A stretch of DNA of 14,322 nucleotides from Methanosarcinales archaeon (lineage in GTDB: Archaea > Halobacteriota > Methanosarcinia > Methanosarcinales > Methanogasteraceae), in contig QMVM01000024.1 of the NCBI GenBank assembly GCA_003661105.1, forward strand, positions 1 to 14,322, given 5' to 3'. Positions 1 to 5,353 of this stretch are shown here, piece after piece (the stretch's first letter is position 1; the number at the start of each line of letters is the position of its first letter). The notes under the pieces were generated by a model that saw only the letters and a program-made list of their open reading frames with translations, did no database searches and was not told the DNA's origin. The position numbers and the translations under genes were made by a program.

Positions 1-217
1 ATCTGAAACCATCGGTTAATATGAGGACATGTTCGTATAAAAATGCATCGCACCGAGGGAACACCATAAAACCGAGACTTTCATTTTCTTTGACGTATCT
101 TACTCCCTCGGGTTCTTCATATTTTGTTTTGATAACAATGGTTGGAAATCCTGTTAAAGAGACGCAAGTAGTCACTGAACCCGATGTCCAGGTGCTTTGA
201 GGAATTGTGGTATGCAT
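1..217 (-). CDS. Partial hypothetical protein, cut by left edge
   Basis: An open frame of 72 codons starts at an ATG at 217-215 on the minus strand and runs off the left edge without a stop; an in-frame TAA lies directly upstream of this ATG. I do not recognise the product. The visible part has ordinary soluble-protein composition, with stretches such as GFPTIVIKTKYEEPEGVRYV and LGFMVFPRCDAFLYEH. The first 15 or so residues (many Thr/Ser) look less convincing, so a later GTG start is possible. No Shine-Dalgarno is visible. A competing minus frame of 69 codons (117-326) overlaps it; I prefer this one because it stays open to the edge and reads more like protein. It would be divergent from the lipoprotein gene at 354. 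Confidence 0.4.
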   Translation of the reverse strand, partial: MHTTIPQSTWTSGSVTTCVSLTGFPTIVIKTKYEEPEGVRYVKENESLGFMVFPRCDAFLYEHVLILTDGFR

Positions 218-289
218 TTCTTACAAATACTCTTTGCACGACGCGATGCATCGCTTCAGGCGACAAAAAAACTAGCCCAAAAAAAAGAA

Positions 290-299
290 GTAAATTATT
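290..299 (+). promoter_or_regulatory. Likely TATA region for lipoprotein gene
   Basis: AT-rich TAAATTATTA lies about 60 bases before the start codons at 354-360. A transcript starting about 25 bases downstream would carry a leader of about 35 nt that includes the ribosome binding site at 347-351. Inference from spacing only. Confidence 0.35.
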
Positions 300-346
300 A
301 GTGCGGAGAGAATAAGTTAAACCCACTCAAACCGAACATAAAACAC

Positions 347-351
347 AGGAG
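347..351 (+). promoter_or_regulatory. Shine-Dalgarno AGGAG that bears on start choice
   Basis: AGGAG is followed by three consecutive ATG codons at 354, 357 and 360. The gap is 2 nt to the first, 5 nt to the second and 8 nt to the third, so the third or second ATG is the better-spaced start. The protein would differ only by one or two extra N-terminal Met residues in the signal peptide. Confidence 0.6.
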
Positions 352-353
352 AT

Positions 354-1190
354 ATGATGATGAAACATGTAAGACTAATCGCAGTCGTGCTCGCTCTTGC
401 ACTCGCAATGGCCTGGAGCGGCTGTGTGGACTCAGATTCTGGCAAACAGAAGGAATCGCAAGGAGATGGTGCACCATCTGGCACCACACATTATCTCGAC
501 CTGATCGATGTGACTTCCATGCACTACAAAGCGACCGTATCCGCGGATGACGGGGATGCTACCGTATTTGAGGAATGGCGCAAGAAATCCGGAGATGTGT
601 GGTTCTTCAAATTGGTACTCACCAGTAACCAGGGCGCGGATTCGATGACCATCTTGCAGAACGCGGATGGGGTGTATATGCTAGATGAAGAGGGCGGTAC
701 AGCGATCAAAACCGGAGAATGTTCCAATGATAACATCGGATATATGAACCCATTCTGGGCGGCGTATGGTTGCTATAGTGATGATTCCGCATGGGATGAT
801 AGCTGGATCACAGACCGCGACACAACGTACCTGGGTCGCAAAGCCGTCAAACTGGACTACGGCAAGATATGGCAGCTTGCCGGAGCAATTAGCGGCGAAG
901 ATATTGACATGAAAAGATCTGATCTGATCGTGGACAAGCAGACCGGGTTCACGCTACTGCTCGACTGGGCATACACACACGAGGGCAAATCCGAGGGCTT
1001 GCACTATGAGGTTACCGAGTTTGATGTGGATACGAATATCCCGGATGACACGTTTAACATCCCTTCCGGTGCGGAGATAGTTGATCCCGCTGCGCTTGGC
1101 GGAATGGGCGGTGAGATTCCTGACGGGATGCCTGATGAGATGCCGGACATGGCGTCTGGCGGACCCGGATTACCTCCGCTTCCTGAGTGA
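354..1190 (+). CDS. Secreted lipoprotein, LolA-like fold suspected
   Basis: A 278-residue protein with a typical lipoprotein signal: positive KHVR at residues 4-7, a hydrophobic stretch (about 8-20) and a lipobox ending in Ser-Gly-Cys with the modifiable Cys at residue 24. It should be anchored outside the cytoplasmic membrane. The mature part (about 45-245) alternates short beta-like segments, including a YLGRKAVKLDYG segment followed by a region that reads like the strand-rich core of archaeal LolA-like/outer-membrane-lipoprotein-sorting-type proteins; this assignment is by resemblance only. The C-terminal 35 residues are rich in Gly, Met, Pro and acidic residues (repeated GMPDEMPD-like units) and are probably disordered. 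It appears monocistronic: own promoter and Shine-Dalgarno, and a strong terminator overlapping the stop codon. Function unknown; ligand or lipid handling at the cell surface is the plausible guess. Confidence 0.75.
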   Translation: MMMKHVRLIAVVLALALAMAWSGCVDSDSGKQKESQGDGAPSGTTHYLDLIDVTSMHYKATVSADDGDATVFEEWRKKSGDVWFFKLVLTSNQGADSMTILQNADGVYMLDEEGGTAIKTGECSNDNIGYMNPFWAAYGCYSDDSAWDDSWITDRDTTYLGRKAVKLDYGKIWQLAGAISGEDIDMKRSDLIVDKQTGFTLLLDWAYTHEGKSEGLHYEVTEFDVDTNIPDDTFNIPSGAEIVDPAALGGMGGEIPDGMPDEMPDMASGGPGLPPLPE

Positions 1191-1215
1191 TGGGTGTAAA
1201 AACCCATCATTTTTT
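1188..1215 (+). terminator. Hairpin plus T-tract terminator
   Basis: The stop codon of the lipoprotein begins a perfect 8-bp hairpin: TGATGGGT (1188-1195), loop GTAAAA, ACCCATCA (1202-1209), followed by TTTTTT (1210-1215) and a further TTTT at 1217-1220. This should end transcription before the MFS gene. Confidence 0.8.
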
Positions 1216-1274
1216 GTTTTCAGTCGTGCGAGTCAGTTACTGGTTGAAACGACCCGGAGTTTCTGCCCAACAAC

Positions 1275-1280
1275 TTTACA
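1275..1280 (+). promoter_or_regulatory. Weak TATA-like box before MFS gene
   Basis: TTTACA lies about 28 bases before the ATG at 1306, the spacing expected for a leaderless archaeal transcript. The match to the archaeal TATA consensus is poor. No Shine-Dalgarno precedes the ATG, which agrees with a leaderless message. Confidence 0.25.
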
Positions 1281-1305
1281 ACCGCCCGATCCTGATATCT
1301 GAATC

Positions 1306-2391
1306 ATGAACCGGATACGTGCATGTCTCTATCTCTCGGTCTTTGTGATCATGGGACTCTCGGATGCGGTCGTGCCGATTCTCCCGGAGCTCTCTGATGA
1401 GATATTTGTGCGGAGTATGATCTTCTCCGCGTACTTTGCAGGCGCGCTCGTCTCGATGATCCCGTTCGGAATGCTTGCGGACCGGTACGGCAATGCGCGG
1501 TTTATCCTGCTCAGTATCGTTCTGACAATCACATCCGGATTATTGATCTTCGTATCCACTTCACCTCATGTCCTCGTGTCTGCGCGTTTTGTCGAGGGGT
1601 GCGCCTGTGGGGCTTTCTTTCCGGCAGCGTTCTCGATGCTCGCGAAATTTGAGAATCGAAGGCAGTGCCTCGGGGAGTTTACTTTTCTAATCAATGTCGG
1701 ACTTGCTCTCGGTGTTGTAGCTGCTGCCGAACTTACGCACTATCATCTGAAATGTGGAATACTAACATTTGTCTTGCTCACCATCCCCGCGCTGGTGCTT
1801 GCGATTTCACTGAAACAGGACTCCACTGAACCGGATACCCCTCATGCGCCGCAGAGGATCTCGGGGATATTTATGATCCTTTCCGATGCGCGGTATCTAC
1901 AGATATGGGTGATTGCATTCGTCTTATTTGGTATGACAGGGGTTCTTGTTGCTTATTTCCCTTCCTTCACAGATTTAACGCCGTCTTCTATGGGGCTTGC
2001 ACTTTCCGGCGTCTATTTTGGGGCGATGGTAACCTCGCTCATCGGAGGTCGTGCGCGCACCACTGAACGCTGGCTGATCAGGGCAGGCGCGCTGATAACA
2101 GGAATCGGCATCGTGACGACCGTGTACCATCCGATCGGGCTTACCATCATGGGCGCCGGATCAGGGTTTGCGATGGTCGGGCTTGTCGCGGGGGTTCCAT
2201 CTCTCGGTTCTGATCATGGCATGGTGATGGGGGTCTTTAATACCTGCAATTATGCTGGATTTGCCGCACTTCCGGTATTTGCAGCAGGAATTCTCTGGTA
2301 TGTGGATTATGCCACACTTTTCGGAATCGCGGGAGTCGCTGTGGGCACGCTCGTCCTATTTCCGTTGCATGCGCTTGCGGTGAAGCAGTGA
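1306..2391 (+). CDS. MFS-type transporter, short
   Basis: A 361-residue integral membrane protein with about 11-12 hydrophobic segments. Between the second and third segments it carries the major facilitator motif A, GMLADRYG at residues 55-62, and a hydrophilic central loop at about 170-190 (DSTEPDTPHAPQR) separates two six-helix halves. Asp20 in the first helix and the charged Arg-Phe-Val-Glu run in helix 4 are typical of drug/metabolite antiporter-like MFS members. The family usually has 380-450 residues, so loops here are short, but both halves seem present. Substrate cannot be told. The gene stands alone: terminator upstream, small-RNA region downstream, and no obvious terminator directly after its stop. 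Confidence 0.85.
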   Translation: MNRIRACLYLSVFVIMGLSDAVVPILPELSDEIFVRSMIFSAYFAGALVSMIPFGMLADRYGNARFILLSIVLTITSGLLIFVSTSPHVLVSARFVEGCACGAFFPAAFSMLAKFENRRQCLGEFTFLINVGLALGVVAAAELTHYHLKCGILTFVLLTIPALVLAISLKQDSTEPDTPHAPQRISGIFMILSDARYLQIWVIAFVLFGMTGVLVAYFPSFTDLTPSSMGLALSGVYFGAMVTSLIGGRARTTERWLIRAGALITGIGIVTTVYHPIGLTIMGAGSGFAMVGLVAGVPSLGSDHGMVMGVFNTCNYAGFAALPVFAAGILWYVDYATLFGIAGVAVGTLVLFPLHALAVKQ

Positions 2392-2458
2392 CCCCCCGCC
2401 TCTTATTAGATATTCGCGCGAAGTGGCATGGCGTGACAGCCGCGTATTCGCCACAAGG

Positions 2459-2466
2459 TTTATATA
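2459..2466 (+). promoter_or_regulatory. TATA box of small-RNA copy A
   Basis: AAGG followed by TTTATATA is a near-consensus archaeal BRE/TATA pair. Its centre is about 27 bases before 2490, where the closing stem of the RNA candidate begins. The same arrangement recurs before copy B. Confidence 0.7.
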
Positions 2467-2489
2467 GTATCACGTAGTAGTGGTATACC

Positions 2490-2564
2490 ATGCGAGCGGG
2501 TTTCTAAAAACTATTTTTAACCACACTAACCCCCACTCCCCACTTCCCACACTCCCGCTCGCAT
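2490..2564 (+). ncRNA. Novel structured C-rich small RNA, copy A
   Basis: A 75-nt unit whose two ends form a perfect 11-bp helix: ATGCGAGCGGG (2490-2500) with CCCGCTCGCAT (2554-2564). Inside, a small A/U hairpin TAAAAA-CTA-TTTTTA (2505-2519) is followed by a 34-nt purine-poor loop made of C runs (ACCACACTAACCCCCACTCC onward). The unit starts at the expected distance from a good TATA box, has no convincing reading frame, and has a paralogue at 2722-2795 with the same layout. Length is tRNA-like but no tRNA arms can be drawn. I know of no RNA family that it matches. The + orientation rests on the promoter. Confidence 0.6.
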
Positions 2565-2689
2565 ATCCCCCTCACAAGTTATTCAGTTTTGACTGTGACT
2601 GTAGAGTCTAATGAGTGGTAGGTTTGTATATGGCAATGCCGGATGTGAATATGTTAGAATTATAGCAAATATCCTGTTGAACCGTAAGG

Positions 2690-2698
2690 TTTAAATAA
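2690..2698 (+). promoter_or_regulatory. TATA box of small-RNA copy B
   Basis: AAGG followed by TTTAAATAA parallels the copy A promoter (AAGG plus TTTATATAG). First T to first stem base is 32 nt here and 31 nt in copy A, so promoter and RNA are conserved as one block. Confidence 0.65.
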
Positions 2699-2721
2699 TA
2701 TAACAACACAGTATATCATAT

Positions 2722-2795
2722 ATGCGGGCAGGTCTCTAAAAAAAACTCTTTTTTTACCACACTACCCCCCCCACTCCCCACACGCCTGCTCGCAT
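2722..2795 (+). ncRNA. Novel structured C-rich small RNA, copy B
   Basis: A 74-nt unit related to copy A. Closing stem: ATGCGGGCAGG (2722-2732) with CCTGCTCGCAT (2785-2795), 11 pairs. Compared with copy A, a G-C pair has become A-U and an A-U pair has become G-U, so pairing is kept while bases change. The inner hairpin has grown to 8 bp (TAAAAAAA, loop ACTC, TTTTTTTA; 2737-2756), both arms lengthening together. The loop shares CCACACTA and CACTCCCCAC with copy A and contains a run of eight C. A TTTTT at 2801-2805, just after the stem, would serve as terminator. No protein frame is credible. Confidence 0.6.
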
Positions 2796-2807
2796 ATCGC
2801 TTTTTAC

Positions 2808-2857
2808 TTTATAGGTACGCGGCAGAAGACTCCGCTACTTGCAGCGGGATGAATGCC
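2808..2857 (+). repeat. Solo IS605/TnpB right-end-like hairpin, copy 1
   Basis: Shares 23 identical bases with 6600-6622 (TTTATA followed by GGTACGCGGCAGAAGAC), then a hairpin (TCCGCT, loop ACTTGC, AGCGGG) and the tail GATGAATGCC. Hairpin plus GATGAATGCC/GAGGAAGTCA tail is what I associate with the right end of IS605/IS1341-type tnpB elements, where the TnpB guide RNA scaffold lies. No tnpB frame is next to it. Family assignment is inference; the repeat itself is directly seen. Confidence 0.55.
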
Positions 2858-2886
2858 ACCGAGTGAGATGGAGATGTGGGGTGCTA

Positions 2887-3029
2887 CACGTCCGGGATAT
2901 TGAAGGCAAATTGGGAACAAGCGTTGTTTCCAGCGATAATCACCTTGAAACTCCAGAGAAAATCAAAAGGATGTAAGATACGAAAAAGAGATCGTTGGAG
3001 CGATCTACGAAACCGATCGCCTGTTCTAA
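2887..3029 (+). pseudogene. Possible decayed coding remnant
   Basis: Two adjoining plus-strand frames without a proper start read like protein. Frame one ends at 2974-2976 with GTSVVSSDNHLETPEKIKRM. Frame two, opening at 2949 and ending at 3027-3029, gives DVRYEKEIVGAIYETDRLF. A single frameshift near 2970 would join them into one C-terminus. I do not recognise the family. It lies directly after the solo repeat, which suggests a leftover of a gene removed by rearrangement. Chance remains a real alternative. Confidence 0.2.
2983..3020 (-). terminator. Possible terminator of guaAb-hisF unit
   Basis: On the minus strand, downstream of hisF, a 6-bp perfect stem GCGATC/GATCGC (3020-3015 with 3005-3000) precedes a TTTTT tract (2987-2983). 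The hairpin and the T-tract are 12 nt apart, so the fit is only moderate. Confidence 0.3.
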
Positions 3030-3055
3030 ATTGAGGGGGTGATGGACGGGGCACC

Positions 3056-3862
3056 TTACCCCATCCCGCGTCCTCTCAAATACTCCTTGATCTCATCCAC
3101 AGTGTAGGTCTCGTAGTGGAATATGCTCGCTGCAAGACACGCATCAGCACCGCACACAAAAGCGTCATAGATGTGATCCATCGTCCCGACGCCGCCTGAT
3201 GCGATTACAGGGATATCAACTGCTTCTGAGATTGCTTTCGTCACAGGAATGTCGTAGCCGTCCTTTGTCCCGTCCCGATCCTTGCTCGTGAGCAGTATCT
3301 CGCCAGCGCCAAAGTCCTGCATCTTCTGCGCCCACTTGATGGCGTCGATTCCGGTCAGCTCTTTGCCACCATATATGACAACATCGTACCATGCGCTGCG
3401 TCCGTCTTCGAGCTCGACTGCCGTCATTCCATCGCCTTCCTCGAACCGACGCTTGCAGTCGATCGCAACGACGATCTTCTCTGACCCGAATGCACCTGCG
3501 ACTTCCTTGATCAGTTCCGGGTTCTTGACTGCTGCGGTGTTGATCCCGACCTTGTCTGCTCCTGCGCTAAGCACCCGCTTAAAGTCTGAGAAGCTCGCAA
3601 TTCCGCCACCGACGCAGAACGGGATCGTTACCACGTCCGCAACCCTTCTGATAACATCAGTCATCGTGGCTCTGTCATCGGTCGAGGCTGAGATATCCAG
3701 AAAGACCAGTTCATCGGCTTTCTGCTCTACGTACTGCCTGGCAAGTTCTACCGGGTCGCCCGCATACCGCAGGCTCTCAAACTCGATTCCTTTGACGACC
3801 ACGGCTTTACCGCTCTCGTCAAAGGTTGTATCGAGACATGGGATTATTCGTTTTGTTGTCAT
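3056..3862 (-). CDS. hisF: Imidazole glycerol phosphate synthase cyclase subunit HisF
   Basis: A 268-residue TIM barrel, full length for HisF. It takes PRFAR plus ammonia supplied by HisH and yields imidazole glycerol phosphate and AICAR, linking histidine and purine synthesis in the cytoplasm. Diagnostic features: N-terminal RIIPCLD with catalytic Asp11, the FCVGGGI phosphate-binding strand at about 82-88, DKVGINTAAV at 103-112, VVAIDCKRR with the second catalytic Asp135, LLTSKDRDGT, and IASGGVG near the C-terminus. The ATG at 3862 is preceded by AGGTG with 7-nt spacing. It lies 36 bases downstream of guaAb on the same strand, so the two are probably co-transcribed. No hisH in the window. 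Confidence 0.96.
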   Translation of the reverse strand: MTTKRIIPCLDTTFDESGKAVVVKGIEFESLRYAGDPVELARQYVEQKADELVFLDISASTDDRATMTDVIRRVADVVTIPFCVGGGIASFSDFKRVLSAGADKVGINTAAVKNPELIKEVAGAFGSEKIVVAIDCKRRFEEGDGMTAVELEDGRSAWYDVVIYGGKELTGIDAIKWAQKMQDFGAGEILLTSKDRDGTKDGYDIPVTKAISEAVDIPVIASGGVGTMDHIYDAFVCGADACLAASIFHYETYTVDEIKEYLRGRGMG

Positions 3863-3898
3863 CGTAATACACCTGAATCATGAATCATCTGCATATAA

Positions 3899-4873
3899 CT
3901 AAACCACTTCCATCGTCGATGGTGGCTTTGTCGCAATGCCATACGTTACGCTCACGACACCTGAGACCTCGCTTGTGATCCGCTCAGCCAGTCGTTCCAG
4001 CACATCGTAGGGCAGTCTCGTCGGTCTTGCGGTTCTTGCATCAACGCTCTCCCAGCATCTGATCTCAATCTGCGTGCCGTAGTCCCGCTCTCCGTTTCTC
4101 ATGCCAGTGACCTGGTCCTCGTGCAGGATCGCCATGTACTGGAAAGCCCCCGAATCTGCCAGTTCTTTCTCGAGGATCACTGTTGCTTGCCTGACGGTCT
4201 CGATCCGCTCAGGGGTGGCTTCTCCGATCACACGGGCGGCAAGCGCGGGTCCCGGAAACGGCATTCTGTTGTAGATGGATTCTGGCAAGTCAAGGGCTTC
4301 TGCAACCCTCCGAACACCGTCCTTTCGCAGTTGTATCAGCGGTTCTATGATCTTGTATCCGAACGTCTTCTCCGGATCGATTCCGAGTTGCAGAAAGACA
4401 TTGTGCTGCCTCTTGATCCCTGCAACGGTCTCATCCACATCTGTAAGAATCGTTCCCTGCAGGAGGTGCTTTGCCCCGCTCTCCTTAACGAGCCTGCCAA
4501 AGACATCCTTGTAGAAGGTCTGTGTGATCGCCTCCCGCTTCTCTTCAGGGTCGGTGATCCCGCTCATTGCATCGAAGAACTCGGTTCTGGCATCGATTAC
4601 CTCTACGTGTACGCCGAGTTTTTTGAAGACCGAAACGATCCACTCTGGTTCCCCTTGCCTCATGATACCGTTATCGACGAAGTACGTCTTGAGGCGGTCT
4701 CCCAGAGCGCGGTTCCCAAGCATGGTGACAGCAGACGAATCTACGCCTCCGGAGAGTGCGTTTATTGCAATACCCCCTCCGACTGTTTCGGATATCGCGT
4801 TTACCTGCTGTTCTATGAATTTTTCTGAATTTAGAGCTTCTACGGTTATTTCTTCCATTGTGTCAGTCTCCAT
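3899..4873 (-). CDS. guaAb: GMP synthase ATP-pyrophosphatase subunit (GuaAb)
   Basis: A 324-residue archaeal-type GMP synthase B subunit. It adenylates XMP and, with ammonia from the separate glutaminase subunit GuaAa, makes GMP. The N-terminal domain has the PP-loop SGGVDSS at residues 41-47, then YFVDNGIMRQGE, LLQGTILTDV and KRQHN. The C-terminal dimerisation domain carries RMPFPGPALAARVIGE and ends ATKPPSTMEVV, in line with the family. There is no glutamine amidotransferase domain, the normal archaeal split. The start could be the ATG at 4873 or the one five codons later (MEEITVE); neither has a Shine-Dalgarno, and a short-leader transcript from the box near 4913-4920 suits either. First gene of the guaAb-hisF unit. 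Confidence 0.95.
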   Translation of the reverse strand: METDTMEEITVEALNSEKFIEQQVNAISETVGGGIAINALSGGVDSSAVTMLGNRALGDRLKTYFVDNGIMRQGEPEWIVSVFKKLGVHVEVIDARTEFFDAMSGITDPEEKREAITQTFYKDVFGRLVKESGAKHLLQGTILTDVDETVAGIKRQHNVFLQLGIDPEKTFGYKIIEPLIQLRKDGVRRVAEALDLPESIYNRMPFPGPALAARVIGEATPERIETVRQATVILEKELADSGAFQYMAILHEDQVTGMRNGERDYGTQIEIRCWESVDARTARPTRLPYDVLERLAERITSEVSGVVSVTYGIATKPPSTMEVV

Positions 4874-4912
4874 AAGGTTGTGTGTATATGGTTCGAATCA
4901 ATGCTGGCGGGA

Positions 4913-4920
4913 TACTTAAA
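4913..4920 (-). promoter_or_regulatory. TATA box for guaAb-hisF
   Basis: TTTAAGTA on the minus strand, about 44 bases before the ATG at 4873, would place the transcript start near 4890 and leave a leader of under 20 nt. Confidence 0.4.
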
Positions 4921-5031
4921 CATATACCTGACCGCCCCACCACTCATGCTCGAATCTATTCAGACAGTATCAGGCTACATTTTATATTTCGTATATATTA
5001 AAGATTATAGGTAACGTCCGTGCCGCATCCG

Positions 5032-5041
5032 GCATATATAA
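5032..5041 (+). promoter_or_regulatory. TATA box before the restriction-modification remnant
   Basis: CATATATAA-like box about 75 bases before the ATG at 5110. The predicted leader of about 45-50 nt holds two small inverted repeats: CCGTTT/AAACGG (5049-5054 with 5068-5073) and AGTTA/TAACT (5077-5081 with 5089-5093). Confidence 0.45.
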
Positions 5042-5109
5042 CGCTTATCCGTTTTGCTTATCGAGTGAAACGGTGTAGTTAAGTACTCTAACTCCGTTAA
5101 AAACATAAT

Positions 5110-5351
5110 ATGGCGACACATCACAGAATGATAATCGGTGATTCGAGGAAAATGAAAGAGGTTTCTGATGAATCCGTCCACCTCGTCATCACATCTCCTC
5201 CGTACTGGCAACTGAAGGATTATGGAACTGAGTGCAGATTGGTTACAATGGCACTTACGAGGAGTATATCAACAATCTCAACCGGGTCTGGGATGAATGT
5301 CACAGAATTTTACATAAATCTAAATTCTTAACTTATGGTAGAGGGGTGTAA
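5110..5351 (+). pseudogene. Broken beta-class DNA methyltransferase (N4/N6)
   Basis: Residues 1-41 in the first frame include MIIGDSRKM and catalytic motif IV, TSPPYW, at 28-33, as in N4-cytosine/N6-adenine methyltransferases of the MjaI type. Two extra bases (TG at 5233-5234) then break the frame. The alternative frame from 5235 continues the family-like sequence QIGYNGTYEEYINNLNRVWD and ECHRILHKSK before ending at 5351. Only about 80 codons remain of a family that normally has about 300, and the SAM-binding FxGxG motif, which follows motif IV in this class, is gone. It is therefore both frameshifted and truncated. It directly precedes, and shares a ribosome-binding region with, the restriction gene at 5354. 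Confidence 0.8.
5341..5348 (+). promoter_or_regulatory. Strong Shine-Dalgarno for the restriction enzyme
   Basis: GAGGGGTG lies 5 nt before the ATG at 5354 and inside the last codons of the methyltransferase remnant. Translation of the downstream gene is thus not dependent on the broken frame. Confidence 0.65.
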
Positions 5352-5353
5352 TA

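Noticed and set aside
243..254. Perfect 12-base palindrome GCGATGCATCGC
   Set aside because: It lies in a divergent promoter region and could be an operator, but a single copy without a recognised regulator is not enough to call.
117..326. 69-codon minus-strand ORF
   Set aside because: Overlaps the better open frame at 1-217 and the promoter region of the lipoprotein; no ribosome binding site and no recognisable product.
2490..2564. tRNA gene, suggested by 75-nt length and terminal stem
   Set aside because: Closing stem is 11 bp, there are no D, anticodon or T arms, and no CCA-compatible end.
3282..3902. 206-codon plus-strand ORF antisense to hisF
   Set aside because: Pure shadow of a high-confidence HisF; Ser/Pro/Thr-rich with no domain.
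4121..4828. 235-codon plus-strand ORF antisense to guaAb
   Set aside because: Shadow frame of GuaAb; no start signal and no family resemblance.
5004..5020. Third copy of the TnpB-end-like repeat (TTATAGGTAACG)
   Set aside because: Only about nine bases agree and there is no following hairpin or tail.
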